Shown here in pieces: positions 11,253 through 18,628 of a stretch of DNA of 64,000 bases (position 1 is its first letter; every line of letters starts with the position of its first letter). Source of the DNA: Planctomycetaceae bacterium (GTDB lineage Bacteria > Planctomycetota > Planctomycetia > Planctomycetales > Planctomycetaceae). The stretch is taken from assembly GCA_029259815.1 (NCBI GenBank), contig JAJDEJ010000007.1, positions 16,897 through 80,896 on the forward strand, read 5' to 3'. Both the position numbers and the translations under genes were made by a program. The notes under the pieces are model-generated. The model did not search any database. It saw nothing but the letters and a program-made list of their open reading frames with translations, and was not told the origin of the DNA.

Positions 11253-11576
11253 ATGAAAGTATTTCGAGGCCCAAGCCAGAAATCATTCTACGACGAATCA
11301 CATGAGCAAGTGGCGAGCGTGAGCGCGAGTGCCCTTGAAGCCGGCATCAGATCAAAGGCGCATATTACATTCAACATTACAAAAGATGGCAAGCAGAGAG
11401 AGGCTGTTTGTACAGCCGTGTTTGAAGACAAAGATTTGGTGCCCGTCGCCAATGGGCTTCTGGCGCGACTGGCAATGCAACAAGAGTGTTTGGCATTGAT
11501 CAAGACGGCCATCAACTCCGACGCTTCCGACGACGATAAACTTACTACAATTGGGCAAGCCCTCAAGAAGATTTGA
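11253..11576 (+). CDS. Small orphan hypothetical protein, possible gene cassette
   Basis: A 107-residue soluble protein with no recognised family. It reads as a real gene: MKVFRGPSQKSFYDESHEQV, then a beta-like segment (AHITFNITKDGKQREAVCTAVF) and a helical C-terminus (DDDKLTTIGQALKKI). It is richer in A and T than its neighbours. It sits alone, with about 330 bases before it and an attC-like folded site 80 bases after its stop, which is how a lone integron cassette gene would look. No membrane or signal segment is visible. Function unknown; transferred origin is an inference from composition and context. Confidence 0.65.
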   Translation: MKVFRGPSQKSFYDESHEQVASVSASALEAGIRSKAHITFNITKDGKQREAVCTAVFEDKDLVPVANGLLARLAMQQECLALIKTAINSDASDDDKLTTIGQALKKI

Positions 11577-11656
11577 ATTAATTTTATCCCAACTACACTT
11601 CCCCAGATGTGATGCAAAACGTCATGAATCCCGACCCAGGCTCCTGCCCCACTGTC

Positions 11657-11746
11657 GCATAACAATATGATGCACCGGAGCGGCGAAGCTGCGGTTAATC
11701 GAATGGAGAATCTATCGTCGCCGCCCGGTGATCATGGACGTTATGT
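11657..11746. other. attC-like folded site downstream of the orphan gene
   Basis: The end boxes are GCATAAC (11657-11663) and GTTATGT (11740-11746). Between them CACCGGAGCGGCGA (11674-11687) pairs with TCGCCGCCCGGTG (about 11715-11730), leaving one unpaired base on the first arm; outer segments also pair imperfectly, and a variable loop separates the arms. Two paired boxes, an extrahelical base and a central spacer are features of integron attC sites, which are recognised as folded single strands. The boxes deviate from the strict consensus and no integrase gene is in the window. Confidence 0.5.
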
Positions 11747-11801
11747 CATCGGCTAGGCTTTGGATGCTGTGTGAGACGCCGCTGTTCGTTCGTTGATCGC
11801 C

Positions 11802-12512
11802 ATGATTTTTCTATCTGAGTTGGATTCGCATGGCGGTGTTGTGCTGGCCGAAGCGATTGACGGAGGTGAGTTGGATCGGCTGGCGTGCCTGCTGACATCG
11901 TTGCCGACGGACGATGCCGTGCGGCAGCGGGAAGGGGCCGTGTATGCGTCGCGGAATGTGCTTGCGCTTTGTTCGGGGCTTGTTGATGCGTGGCGGTCGG
12001 ACGTGCTCGTGGAGTTGCTGGTGAGTGTGTTGGGTGATGGGGTCGGGTTGGTGCGGGGGTTGTATTTTGATAAGCCGCCGCAGCAGACGTGGGCGCTGCC
12101 CTGGCACAAGGATTTGACGATTGCCGTGCGGGAGCCGCGTGAGGTGGCGGGGTACTCGAAGCCGCGATTGCGGGCGGGGGTTTGGCATTGTGAGCCGCCG
12201 GTGGAGGTGCTGGAGGCGATGCTCACGCTGCGGATTCATCTGGATGATGTGACGAGTGAGAACGGGCCGTTGGAGGTACTGCCGGGGTCACATCGGACGG
12301 GGAAGCGGCTCAAGATCGATGACTTTCAGCCGTGTGCCGTGCTGGTCAAAGCGGGGGATGTGTTTGCGATGCGACCGTTGTTGGCCCATTGCAGTGGTCG
12401 GTCACAGCCCGATACGCAGCGGCATCGACGCGTGTTGCATCTGGAGTTTGCCGGGATGCGGAGCCTGCCGGGCGGCCATGAGTGGCATACGTTTCATCCG
12501 GTGATCGGATAG
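11802..12512 (+). CDS. Phytanoyl-CoA dioxygenase (PhyH) family protein
   Basis: A non-haem Fe(II)/2-oxoglutarate dioxygenase-like protein of about 236 residues. The metal-binding HxD is in LPWHKDLTI and the distal histidine in AHCSGRSQPD, followed by RRVLHLEF, where an arginine could bind 2-oxoglutarate. Between them, SENGPLEVLPGSHRTGK is the typical family turn. The family hydroxylates diverse small molecules, and the substrate is not predictable. ATG 11802 is preferred over TTG 11793. The gene stands alone: the attC-like site is upstream and a nested palindromic repeat separates it from a convergent helicase gene. A second PhyH protein at 50865 is only distantly similar. Confidence 0.85.
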   Translation: MIFLSELDSHGGVVLAEAIDGGELDRLACLLTSLPTDDAVRQREGAVYASRNVLALCSGLVDAWRSDVLVELLVSVLGDGVGLVRGLYFDKPPQQTWALPWHKDLTIAVREPREVAGYSKPRLRAGVWHCEPPVEVLEAMLTLRIHLDDVTSENGPLEVLPGSHRTGKRLKIDDFQPCAVLVKAGDVFAMRPLLAHCSGRSQPDTQRHRRVLHLEFAGMRSLPGGHEWHTFHPVIG

Positions 12513-12517
12513 TGCGT

Positions 12518-12771
12518 CCCAAGCCGACGGCTCTGCCGTCGACCGGCCATGGTCGCAGGATTCAAACAACAGGTCGGTGGCGTCACGCGCAGTTGTTCGA
12601 CGGCGGAGAGGCTGTGGTTTTTCGTAGGACGGATTTCCAAATCCGTCCCATTCCCCAATCCCTCGTCCGACATGTCTGTTTGACGGGGGTTCTGGACGGA
12701 CTTGGAAGTCCGTCCTACGGCGTGAGGGCACGCCGGCCAAAAACTCACAGCCTCGGAGCCGTCGGCTTGGG
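12518..12771. repeat. Nested palindromic repeat cluster
   Basis: Three pairs of inverted arms lie one inside another between the convergent PhyH and helicase genes. The outer pair is CCCAAGCCGACGGC (12518-12531) with GCCGTCGGCTTGGG (12758-12771). The middle pair is GAGGCTGTGG near 12606 with CACAGCCTC near 12747. The inner pair is GTAGGACGGATTTCC (12624 on) with GGAAGTCCGTCCTAC (to 12718). The outer arms match the cloverleaf family at 48353 and 53673, as if other repeats had inserted into a copy of it. Confidence 0.7.
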
Positions 12772-12774
12772 AGG

Positions 12775-14841
12775 TCAGGTGCCGTCGTCGATGACTGTCG
12801 CACATTCCGGCAGGCTGGCGAGGAACGTGCGGCCGTAGGGTTTCGTGCGGATGCGGGGGTCGAGAATGACGACTTGGCCCGTGTCACTCTTCGAGCGGAT
12901 GAGGCGGCCGAAGCCCTGGCGGAGTTTGATGACCGCTTCGGGGACCTGGTATTCCATGAAGGGGTTGCCGCCGTTCTCACGGATGCGTTCGACGCGGGCT
13001 TGCAGGAGGGGGTGATCGGGTACGCTGAACGGCAGGCGGGTGATGATCACGTTTTGCAGAGCATCGCCAGGGACGTCGACGCCCTGCCAGAAGCTCTCGG
13101 TGCCGAACAGCACGGCTCGCTGTTCCTGTTTGAATTTCTCCAGAAGGGCCGTCCGCTCGGTGCCACCTCCCTGACACAGCAGCAGCAGGTTCTGCGATGA
13201 GCACCACGCCGTCAGTTTGTTGGCACAGGCTTGCAGCATCTTGTAACTGGTGAACAGTACGAACGCGCGGCCGTCGGTTTCGAGGATGTGCCGCTTGATG
13301 CGTTCACAGGCGGCTTGCTCGAATTCGCGTGCTTGTGACGAGGGATCGGGCATGCGGTCGGCGAGGACGAGCCGTGCTTGCGTGCGGTAATCGAACGGGC
13401 TGCCGAGTTTGACCTCTTCACTCTTGGTGAGGCCGATGCGGCTGCGGAAGTAGCCGAAGTCGCTCTCGCCGACAGAGAGCGTGGCACTGGTGAGCACGAC
13501 CGTGTTGACCTGATTGAACAGTTCGTCACGCAGGACGGGGCCGACGTCGATGGGAGCGGAGACGAGCTTGACATTCTGTCGCTGACGTCCGAACTGCTCA
13601 GCCCAGTAGACCGAGTCGTCCTGCAACTGTTTGAGCCACGTGTCGAGGGCGAGTGACAGTCCGACGAGCCTTTCGGCTGAGGATGTCAACTCGATCTTTT
13701 GAGCTTCGTCCTCCAGCCGTTCAGCGTACGAGTTCAGCTGGACGGCGAGGTGTCGCAGGTCGTCCATGAGGGGCGTGTCGATGCCGATTGGCTGGCGGGC
13801 TCGTCCGTTGCCGCGATGCTCACCAAGCCAATGGGAGATGTGACTGAAGAAGTCGTCACTGACGAATCGCAGTCGATGCACGAGCTGTTGTTCTGCGTTC
13901 AAGTTGTGATGCAGCAGCAGTCCTTTCTGGGTGCGATCGTTGTACAGCCGGTTGAACAGGTAGGTTAGTTGGCCGTTGGTGACGGAGAGACCCAGATGAT
14001 CGCCGGCGACCGATTCGATTGTGTGAGCCTCATCCAGCACGGCGACGTCATAGTCGGGCAGCACACTCGCTCCCTCGCGACGCAGTGCGAGGTCCGAGAA
14101 AAACAGCGCATGATTCACCACAAGGATGTCGGCGTTCCAAGCCCGGCGGCGAGCCGCGTAGTAGTGACATTGATCGTACGTCGGACATTTGCGGCCCAAG
14201 CAGTTGCCGTGCTCGCTCTTGACTTCGTCCCACACGGTCCCGACCGGTCGAAAGCCGAGGTCGGTGAGACTCCCGTCGTGAGTGTCACCCGCCCACTGTC
14301 TCACGCGGCTGAGTTGCTGCAACTCGTCCTGCTCTCCGAAGAGTGTTGATGATCGCTCTGCGGCTCCTTTGAGTCGCCGTAGGCTGATGTAGTTGGACCG
14401 TCCTTTCACCAGCACAGACGAGCATTCGATGGGCAGCACCGCGTTGAGGAATGGCAGATCCTTGTGGATGAGCTGTTCTTGCAGGCTGATGGTGTGCGTG
14501 CTGATGACGATCCGTTTGCGATCCCCCTCCTGTTTTTTTCGAGACGCAGCTGTCAGCATGACGGGAACGAGGTACGCAAAGCTCTTGCCCACCCCTGTGC
14601 CCGCCTCCGCGATGATGTGCGACTGTGACGCGATCGCAGCTCCGACCGCATCCGCCATCTCGACCTGTTCGCCCCGATGCTCGTATGATGTCAGCCGCTT
14701 GGCGATGAATCCATCCTCGCCGAGGATCGAAGAGGGAGTGAGCGTCTGATTGGACACTGAGTTTTCCGGTGAGGCAAGCTGCCGACTCAAATGAGAGTTG
14801 ATCGAGGCGGGCATCATAGACGAGTCAGCGGAACCATGCAT
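12775..14841 (-). CDS. dinG: DinG/XPD-like superfamily 2 DNA helicase
   Basis: A 688-residue ATP-dependent helicase of the DinG/YoaA group, which unwinds DNA 5' to 3' and resolves R-loops and repair intermediates. Walker A is AGTGVGKS near residue 80, the DEAH box is in AVLDEAHTIES near 268, and late motifs include FGTESFWQGVDVPG and QGFGRLIRS. The iron-sulfur region holds three cysteines as CLGRKCPTYDQC near 212; the fourth cysteine expected upstream is replaced in GRSNYISLRR, so a standard four-cysteine cluster looks incomplete. The listed start is the longest; an internal ATG-ATG about eight codons on is possible. It converges on the PhyH gene and is divergent from the vgrG module. Confidence 0.88.
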   Translation of the reverse strand: MHGSADSSMMPASINSHLSRQLASPENSVSNQTLTPSSILGEDGFIAKRLTSYEHRGEQVEMADAVGAAIASQSHIIAEAGTGVGKSFAYLVPVMLTAASRKKQEGDRKRIVISTHTISLQEQLIHKDLPFLNAVLPIECSSVLVKGRSNYISLRRLKGAAERSSTLFGEQDELQQLSRVRQWAGDTHDGSLTDLGFRPVGTVWDEVKSEHGNCLGRKCPTYDQCHYYAARRRAWNADILVVNHALFFSDLALRREGASVLPDYDVAVLDEAHTIESVAGDHLGLSVTNGQLTYLFNRLYNDRTQKGLLLHHNLNAEQQLVHRLRFVSDDFFSHISHWLGEHRGNGRARQPIGIDTPLMDDLRHLAVQLNSYAERLEDEAQKIELTSSAERLVGLSLALDTWLKQLQDDSVYWAEQFGRQRQNVKLVSAPIDVGPVLRDELFNQVNTVVLTSATLSVGESDFGYFRSRIGLTKSEEVKLGSPFDYRTQARLVLADRMPDPSSQAREFEQAACERIKRHILETDGRAFVLFTSYKMLQACANKLTAWCSSQNLLLLCQGGGTERTALLEKFKQEQRAVLFGTESFWQGVDVPGDALQNVIITRLPFSVPDHPLLQARVERIRENGGNPFMEYQVPEAVIKLRQGFGRLIRSKSDTGQVVILDPRIRTKPYGRTFLASLPECATVIDDGT

Positions 14842-14912
14842 TCACGCTGGGATCTTCATCAGACGTGGTCCAGGTTTTGAGGCATCCCAGGTGCAGCTGA
14901 GCACTGATTCAC

Positions 14913-15261
14913 CTACAGATCGTCGGTCATGGATTCGGCATCTTCAACCATATCGGTGTCATCAACCAATTCGGTCCACGGAACTGGTTCTGCGGTGAGG
15001 CAATGTCGATGAATGGCGGCAATTCCCTGGGGACGGGCAAGGGACACAGCGAGTGGGGCATGCTTCGCAAGCTGAAGAAGTCCAGGCACGAAGTGAAACG
15101 CGACAGTCTCCATGGGATTACAGAGAACTACGTGCCATTCGACCCCGCATGCGAAGCAACCTGGAGGCCTCAGAACGGCAATAATTGCCGTTACCAACTG
15201 AGGTTGCAGGGGTTGAGGCGATGTCGTACAAGCTGCGGCAATCGTCCCTCGCCACATGGGT
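14913..15261 (-). CDS. Possible small hypothetical protein opposite the vgrG leader
   Basis: A frame of about 115 codons fills the space between the helicase and vgrG and overlaps the annotated vgrG start by a few bases. It contains hydrophobic stretches (PQLVTAIIAVLRPPG), a CFACG motif and an acidic tail (DDTDMVEDAESMTDDL) that looks like a real protein C-terminus. No family was recognised. The gap is otherwise an empty stretch of about 400 bases, so this is either a small gene or chance coding. Confidence 0.3.
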
Positions 15262-17262
15262 TCCTCGTTCGAACTTCCAATCCTTCCCCTCACGATGGCA
15301 AACGTCCCAACCATGATGCTGAGTGCAGCTGGTATGGAGGGGCTGCGACCGGTCCGCATGGCTGTGCGCGAAGGAATCTCCAAGCCATTTCGGGTCGACC
15401 TGGACTTCACCTCGACCGACCCTCAACTCGATATCAAGAGTCTGCTCGGCCAGCACTTCACCGTCACCTTCGCGGTGGACTCGAGCGGTGCGGTGCGGAC
15501 GTTCGATGGTCTCGCCAGTCGTTTGGAATTAGTCGGCGATGAATATCACGCGAAGCTGTATCGCACTCGACTCCGTCCATCGATCTGGTTCCTGCGGAAG
15601 ACGAGCGACTGCCGCATCTTCCAAGGGATGACTGCCGAGGCCATCATCAATCAAGTCCTCACGGAACACGAGATCACTGAGGTGACATGGCAACTCACCG
15701 GTTCCGCGGCAAGCACTCCGCGTGAATACTGCGTGCAGTACAATGAAAGCGATGCGAACTTCGTATTCCGACTCTTGGAAGAGGAAGGCGTTTCCTACTA
15801 CTTCACACACGCAGATGGCAAGCACACCTTGGTTCTCTGCGATGATCTCAACGAAAACGACGCAGCCGCTGGGTCGGACAACATCGTGCTAACCTCTGCC
15901 GATCGAAACGCTCAGACAGACCAGTTTCGGTCGTGGTCCAGCCGACTCTCGATGCAGACGGGAACGGTCACGACGCGGGAGTACGACTTTCATGCGCCAC
16001 GAGTTCAATTGGAGGGAACTGCGGAGGTGGCCGTGGAGGAGTTTCAGGGCTTTGGGTCAGAAGAGCTTGAGGTCTACGGTTATCCTTCCCGGAGCTACCG
16101 GCAGCCTGACGCCGACTTCGATTCCAATGACATCACCACCAAAGCACAGCTGCGTCTGGAGGCCAAGCAGGCAGGCGTCAAGACGATCCGTGCAACGGGG
16201 AATGCTTACTGGTTGGAGGCCGGGTCTACTCTGAATATCACCACGGACATTCCCGGCGAAGACAAAGCGAGTTATGTCGTCTTGCAGGCCATTCACACAA
16301 TTGGCAACTGGGACGGAGCAATTGGCACATCAGGCAGCGACTGGTATCAGGGTCGCTACCTTCTGCAGGACGCTGCGAATGCGATCCGGCCACGCAAGAC
16401 ATCTCGAAAAGTGAGGATGGCCGGTCCGCAAACAGCGGTGGTCATGCAATCCGTCGGAAGCGGACAAGACACGGACAATTATGGTCGCGTGAAAGTCCAG
16501 TTCCATTGGGACAGAGACGATGCGAATACCTCCTGCTGGCTTCGCTGTGTGCAATCGCTCGCCGGCAAGGGCTGGGGAACATTCGCCCTGCCCCGAGAAG
16601 GACAAGAAGTTGTTGTCGAGTTTCTCAATGGAGACCCCGATCGTCCAATCGTGACCGGCGCTCTCTACAACGCCGACATGAATGGTCCGCGCAACTTGCC
16701 CGATGAGGCCGCATGTACAACTCTGAAGACAAGATCGATCGGCTCAGAGTCCGCCGATGAGGGCCACGAGTTGACGTTGGACGACACGCCCGGTGCTGAG
16801 AGTATTCTCGTCCATTCGGAGAACGACTTCCTGCGAGAAGTCGAGAACAACGACGCCCTCAAAGTGGGATTCGATAAGCAGTCCCCTGGTGATCAGACGA
16901 TCGATATCTTCAACAACCAGGTCGTCAACATTGGGGACGATGCAGCCGACGATGGCAGCCAAACCGTCACGGTAAAATCGAACCGCACTGTCACACTCAA
17001 CGAAGGGGACGATGGCTTGACGATCACACAGGGCGACTGGAATGTCTCTCTGGCGGCTGGCTCTGCGACGATCTCTGCAGCACAGCAAATTGTCCTGAAG
17101 GTCGGGAGCACACAACTGACACTCGATGCTTCTGGGATTACTCTTCAAGGGACGAACGTCGAGATCGATGCTGACGGTTCGCTCGTCACGAAAGCGGCTG
17201 AGATCCAGGAAGAGGCGTCCGCTTCGATGACATTGAAAGGTGGAGTCGTCCAAATCAACTGA
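15256..17262 (+). CDS. vgrG: Type VI secretion spike protein VgrG (TssI)
   Basis: A VgrG trimer subunit of about 668 residues that would cap the Hcp tube and carry the PAAR tip. The gp27-like part spans roughly residues 25-370 (GISKPFRVDLDF, YCVQYNESDANFVFRLLEEE). The gp5-like OB fold is at about 400-480 (YGRVKVQFHWDRD, CWLRCVQSLAGKGWG, LPREGQEVVVEFLNGDPDRP). A C-terminal beta-helix follows (QTVTVKSNRTVTLNEGDDGL). No effector domain is fused at the C-terminus, so cargo must bind separately. The start could instead be ATG 15295 (MANVPTMM), which fits the domain boundary equally well. It heads a plus-strand module with FHA, PAAR and a giant membrane protein, about 14 kb from the tss core genes. 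Confidence 0.93.
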   Translation: MGSSFELPILPLTMANVPTMMLSAAGMEGLRPVRMAVREGISKPFRVDLDFTSTDPQLDIKSLLGQHFTVTFAVDSSGAVRTFDGLASRLELVGDEYHAKLYRTRLRPSIWFLRKTSDCRIFQGMTAEAIINQVLTEHEITEVTWQLTGSAASTPREYCVQYNESDANFVFRLLEEEGVSYYFTHADGKHTLVLCDDLNENDAAAGSDNIVLTSADRNAQTDQFRSWSSRLSMQTGTVTTREYDFHAPRVQLEGTAEVAVEEFQGFGSEELEVYGYPSRSYRQPDADFDSNDITTKAQLRLEAKQAGVKTIRATGNAYWLEAGSTLNITTDIPGEDKASYVVLQAIHTIGNWDGAIGTSGSDWYQGRYLLQDAANAIRPRKTSRKVRMAGPQTAVVMQSVGSGQDTDNYGRVKVQFHWDRDDANTSCWLRCVQSLAGKGWGTFALPREGQEVVVEFLNGDPDRPIVTGALYNADMNGPRNLPDEAACTTLKTRSIGSESADEGHELTLDDTPGAESILVHSENDFLREVENNDALKVGFDKQSPGDQTIDIFNNQVVNIGDDAADDGSQTVTVKSNRTVTLNEGDDGLTITQGDWNVSLAAGSATISAAQQIVLKVGSTQLTLDASGITLQGTNVEIDADGSLVTKAAEIQEEASASMTLKGGVVQIN

Positions 17263-17316
17263 CATGAGGTCGGCTGATTATCGAGTGCATTAATCTGAGA
17301 ATCGAGAACGAAACGG

Positions 17317-18225
17317 ATGTCGGTCATCTTGAACATCACTGGCAGTTCACAAACGTGTGAGCAGTACGTGCTGCGTACAGGCGAAGTGGCGATCGTTGGT
17401 CGATCACCTTGGGCCGACATTTCGCTGGCATGGATTCCCGACCTTGAGGAAGAGCATTTCCGAGTCGATTGTCGACACGCAGTCTGTCGGGTTGAGGCAC
17501 TCAATGGTTCGCTCTTGCGGAACAAGGTGAAGATTGACAGCGCCCTGCTCGATGATGGCGACACACTTTCGGCAGGCAACGTCGACATCAGCATTCGTTT
17601 TGTCGGACTGACGCAGGACCGTGGGTACGTCGAGCCTCTCAAGCTGATCGACAAGCAAGGCCCATCACTCGACAAGTTTTCAGAAGTCCTCTTCAAAGCA
17701 AAGCTGTCGTCCGCTGGACAGGAACGTGTTGTTTCAGGAGATCAGCTGGCGACCTTTGACGCTCTCTTGGCGGCTGGGCTGAACAAGGATGCATGCCGAT
17801 TCGCTGTGGCAATTCTGCCGCCGTCCGTTGCCGTCACTTGGGCCGTTCAGCAACTCAGTGAGATCAGTCATCTGACATCAGAGGACCAAGATCAGCTGTT
17901 GGACTACATTGCTGGGCAGCGAAATACGCTCAGTGCTGAACAGATCGATCTGAGGATTGAAGCGCTTGCCCCCAACGAACCAGATGCCTGGCTGTGGAAA
18001 GCCGCACGCTGGTCTGGCGGGAGTCTATCAAAGGCCGGCCAGCCCCCGGTGCCTCCGGCTCCATACTTATTCGCAGTCGCTATGAGTGTCGCAGTTGCGT
18101 TGGCAGCGGTTCAGCGGAAAACAGATGTCTTCCTGAGTTGGATGTCAGCCGTCCGCGAGCAGATCATCCTGCATACATCTCCGATACCAATCGACGCAGA
18201 TGCCAAAATGCGGGCTTCCGCCTAG
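17317..18225 (+). CDS. FHA-domain protein of the T6SS locus
   Basis: A 302-residue protein with an N-terminal forkhead-associated domain (about residues 20-95; VAIVGRSPWADISLAW, EEHFRVDCRHAVCRVEALNGSL). FHA domains bind phosphothreonine, and FHA proteins such as Fha1/TagH take part in phosphorylation-controlled assembly of some type VI systems. The C-terminal half (AVAILPPSVAVTWAVQQL, then PDAWLWKAARW and PPVPPAPYLFAVAMSVAVALAAV) resembles a domain of unknown function, perhaps DUF6931; that match is from memory. No Ser/Thr kinase or phosphatase gene is in the window. It lies between vgrG and a PAAR gene, 54 and 39 bases away, in an apparent operon. The helix-rich C-terminus is not a clear membrane segment. 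Confidence 0.8.
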   Translation: MSVILNITGSSQTCEQYVLRTGEVAIVGRSPWADISLAWIPDLEEEHFRVDCRHAVCRVEALNGSLLRNKVKIDSALLDDGDTLSAGNVDISIRFVGLTQDRGYVEPLKLIDKQGPSLDKFSEVLFKAKLSSAGQERVVSGDQLATFDALLAAGLNKDACRFAVAILPPSVAVTWAVQQLSEISHLTSEDQDQLLDYIAGQRNTLSAEQIDLRIEALAPNEPDAWLWKAARWSGGSLSKAGQPPVPPAPYLFAVAMSVAVALAAVQRKTDVFLSWMSAVREQIILHTSPIPIDADAKMRASA

Positions 18226-18264
18226 TTCCCCTGAGATTCGCCACACACAAGAAGGACAAGCCCA

Positions 18265-18555
18265 ATGCCACCAGCAGCACGCGTGGGCGATGACCACGAA
18301 TGTTCGGAGGTCACCGGCGTGGTGCCTCACGTCGGTGGCCCGATCATCGGACCCGGCGCTCCAGCTGTCCTCATCGAAAGCATGCCGGCGTCGATCGTGG
18401 GAGACGAGTGCGAGTGCGAGGGACCACCCGACGCCACGGTCATCGGATCGTCGACCGTGCTCATCGGTGGGATGCCGGCGGTTCGGCTGGGAGATGAAAC
18501 AGAACATGGCGGCGAAATCGTCGCGGGTGCCGCGACCGTGATGATCGGCGGCTGA
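18265..18555 (+). CDS. PAAR-domain spike tip protein
   Basis: A 96-residue PAAR protein with no added domain. It starts MPPAARVGDDHECSEVTGVV, contains ECECEGPPDATVIGSSTVL, and ends with GDETEHGGEIVAGAATVMI, repeating the short beta-hairpins typical of the fold. PAAR proteins sharpen the VgrG spike and hold a metal ion with histidine and cysteine residues; H11/C13 and the late H are candidates here. Its position directly after vgrG and the FHA gene supports the call. As it has no toxin extension, any effector must attach otherwise. It is followed by the 1612-codon membrane protein gene. Confidence 0.92.
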   Translation: MPPAARVGDDHECSEVTGVVPHVGGPIIGPGAPAVLIESMPASIVGDECECEGPPDATVIGSSTVLIGGMPAVRLGDETEHGGEIVAGAATVMIGG

Positions 18556-18628
18556 CTGATATTGATGTTGGAGTCCTTTTGGTATTGAACAACGACAGAA
18601 TCCGTTCAACGCAGAGGCACATTTGCGT

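Noticed and set aside
12482..12838. A plus-strand frame across the nested repeat cluster.
   Set aside because: Its sequence is a translation of palindromic repeat arms and overlaps the end of the helicase gene.
15256..17262. An evolved VgrG with a C-terminal effector domain.
   Set aside because: The protein ends in beta-helix repeats typical of the needle, with no additional domain.
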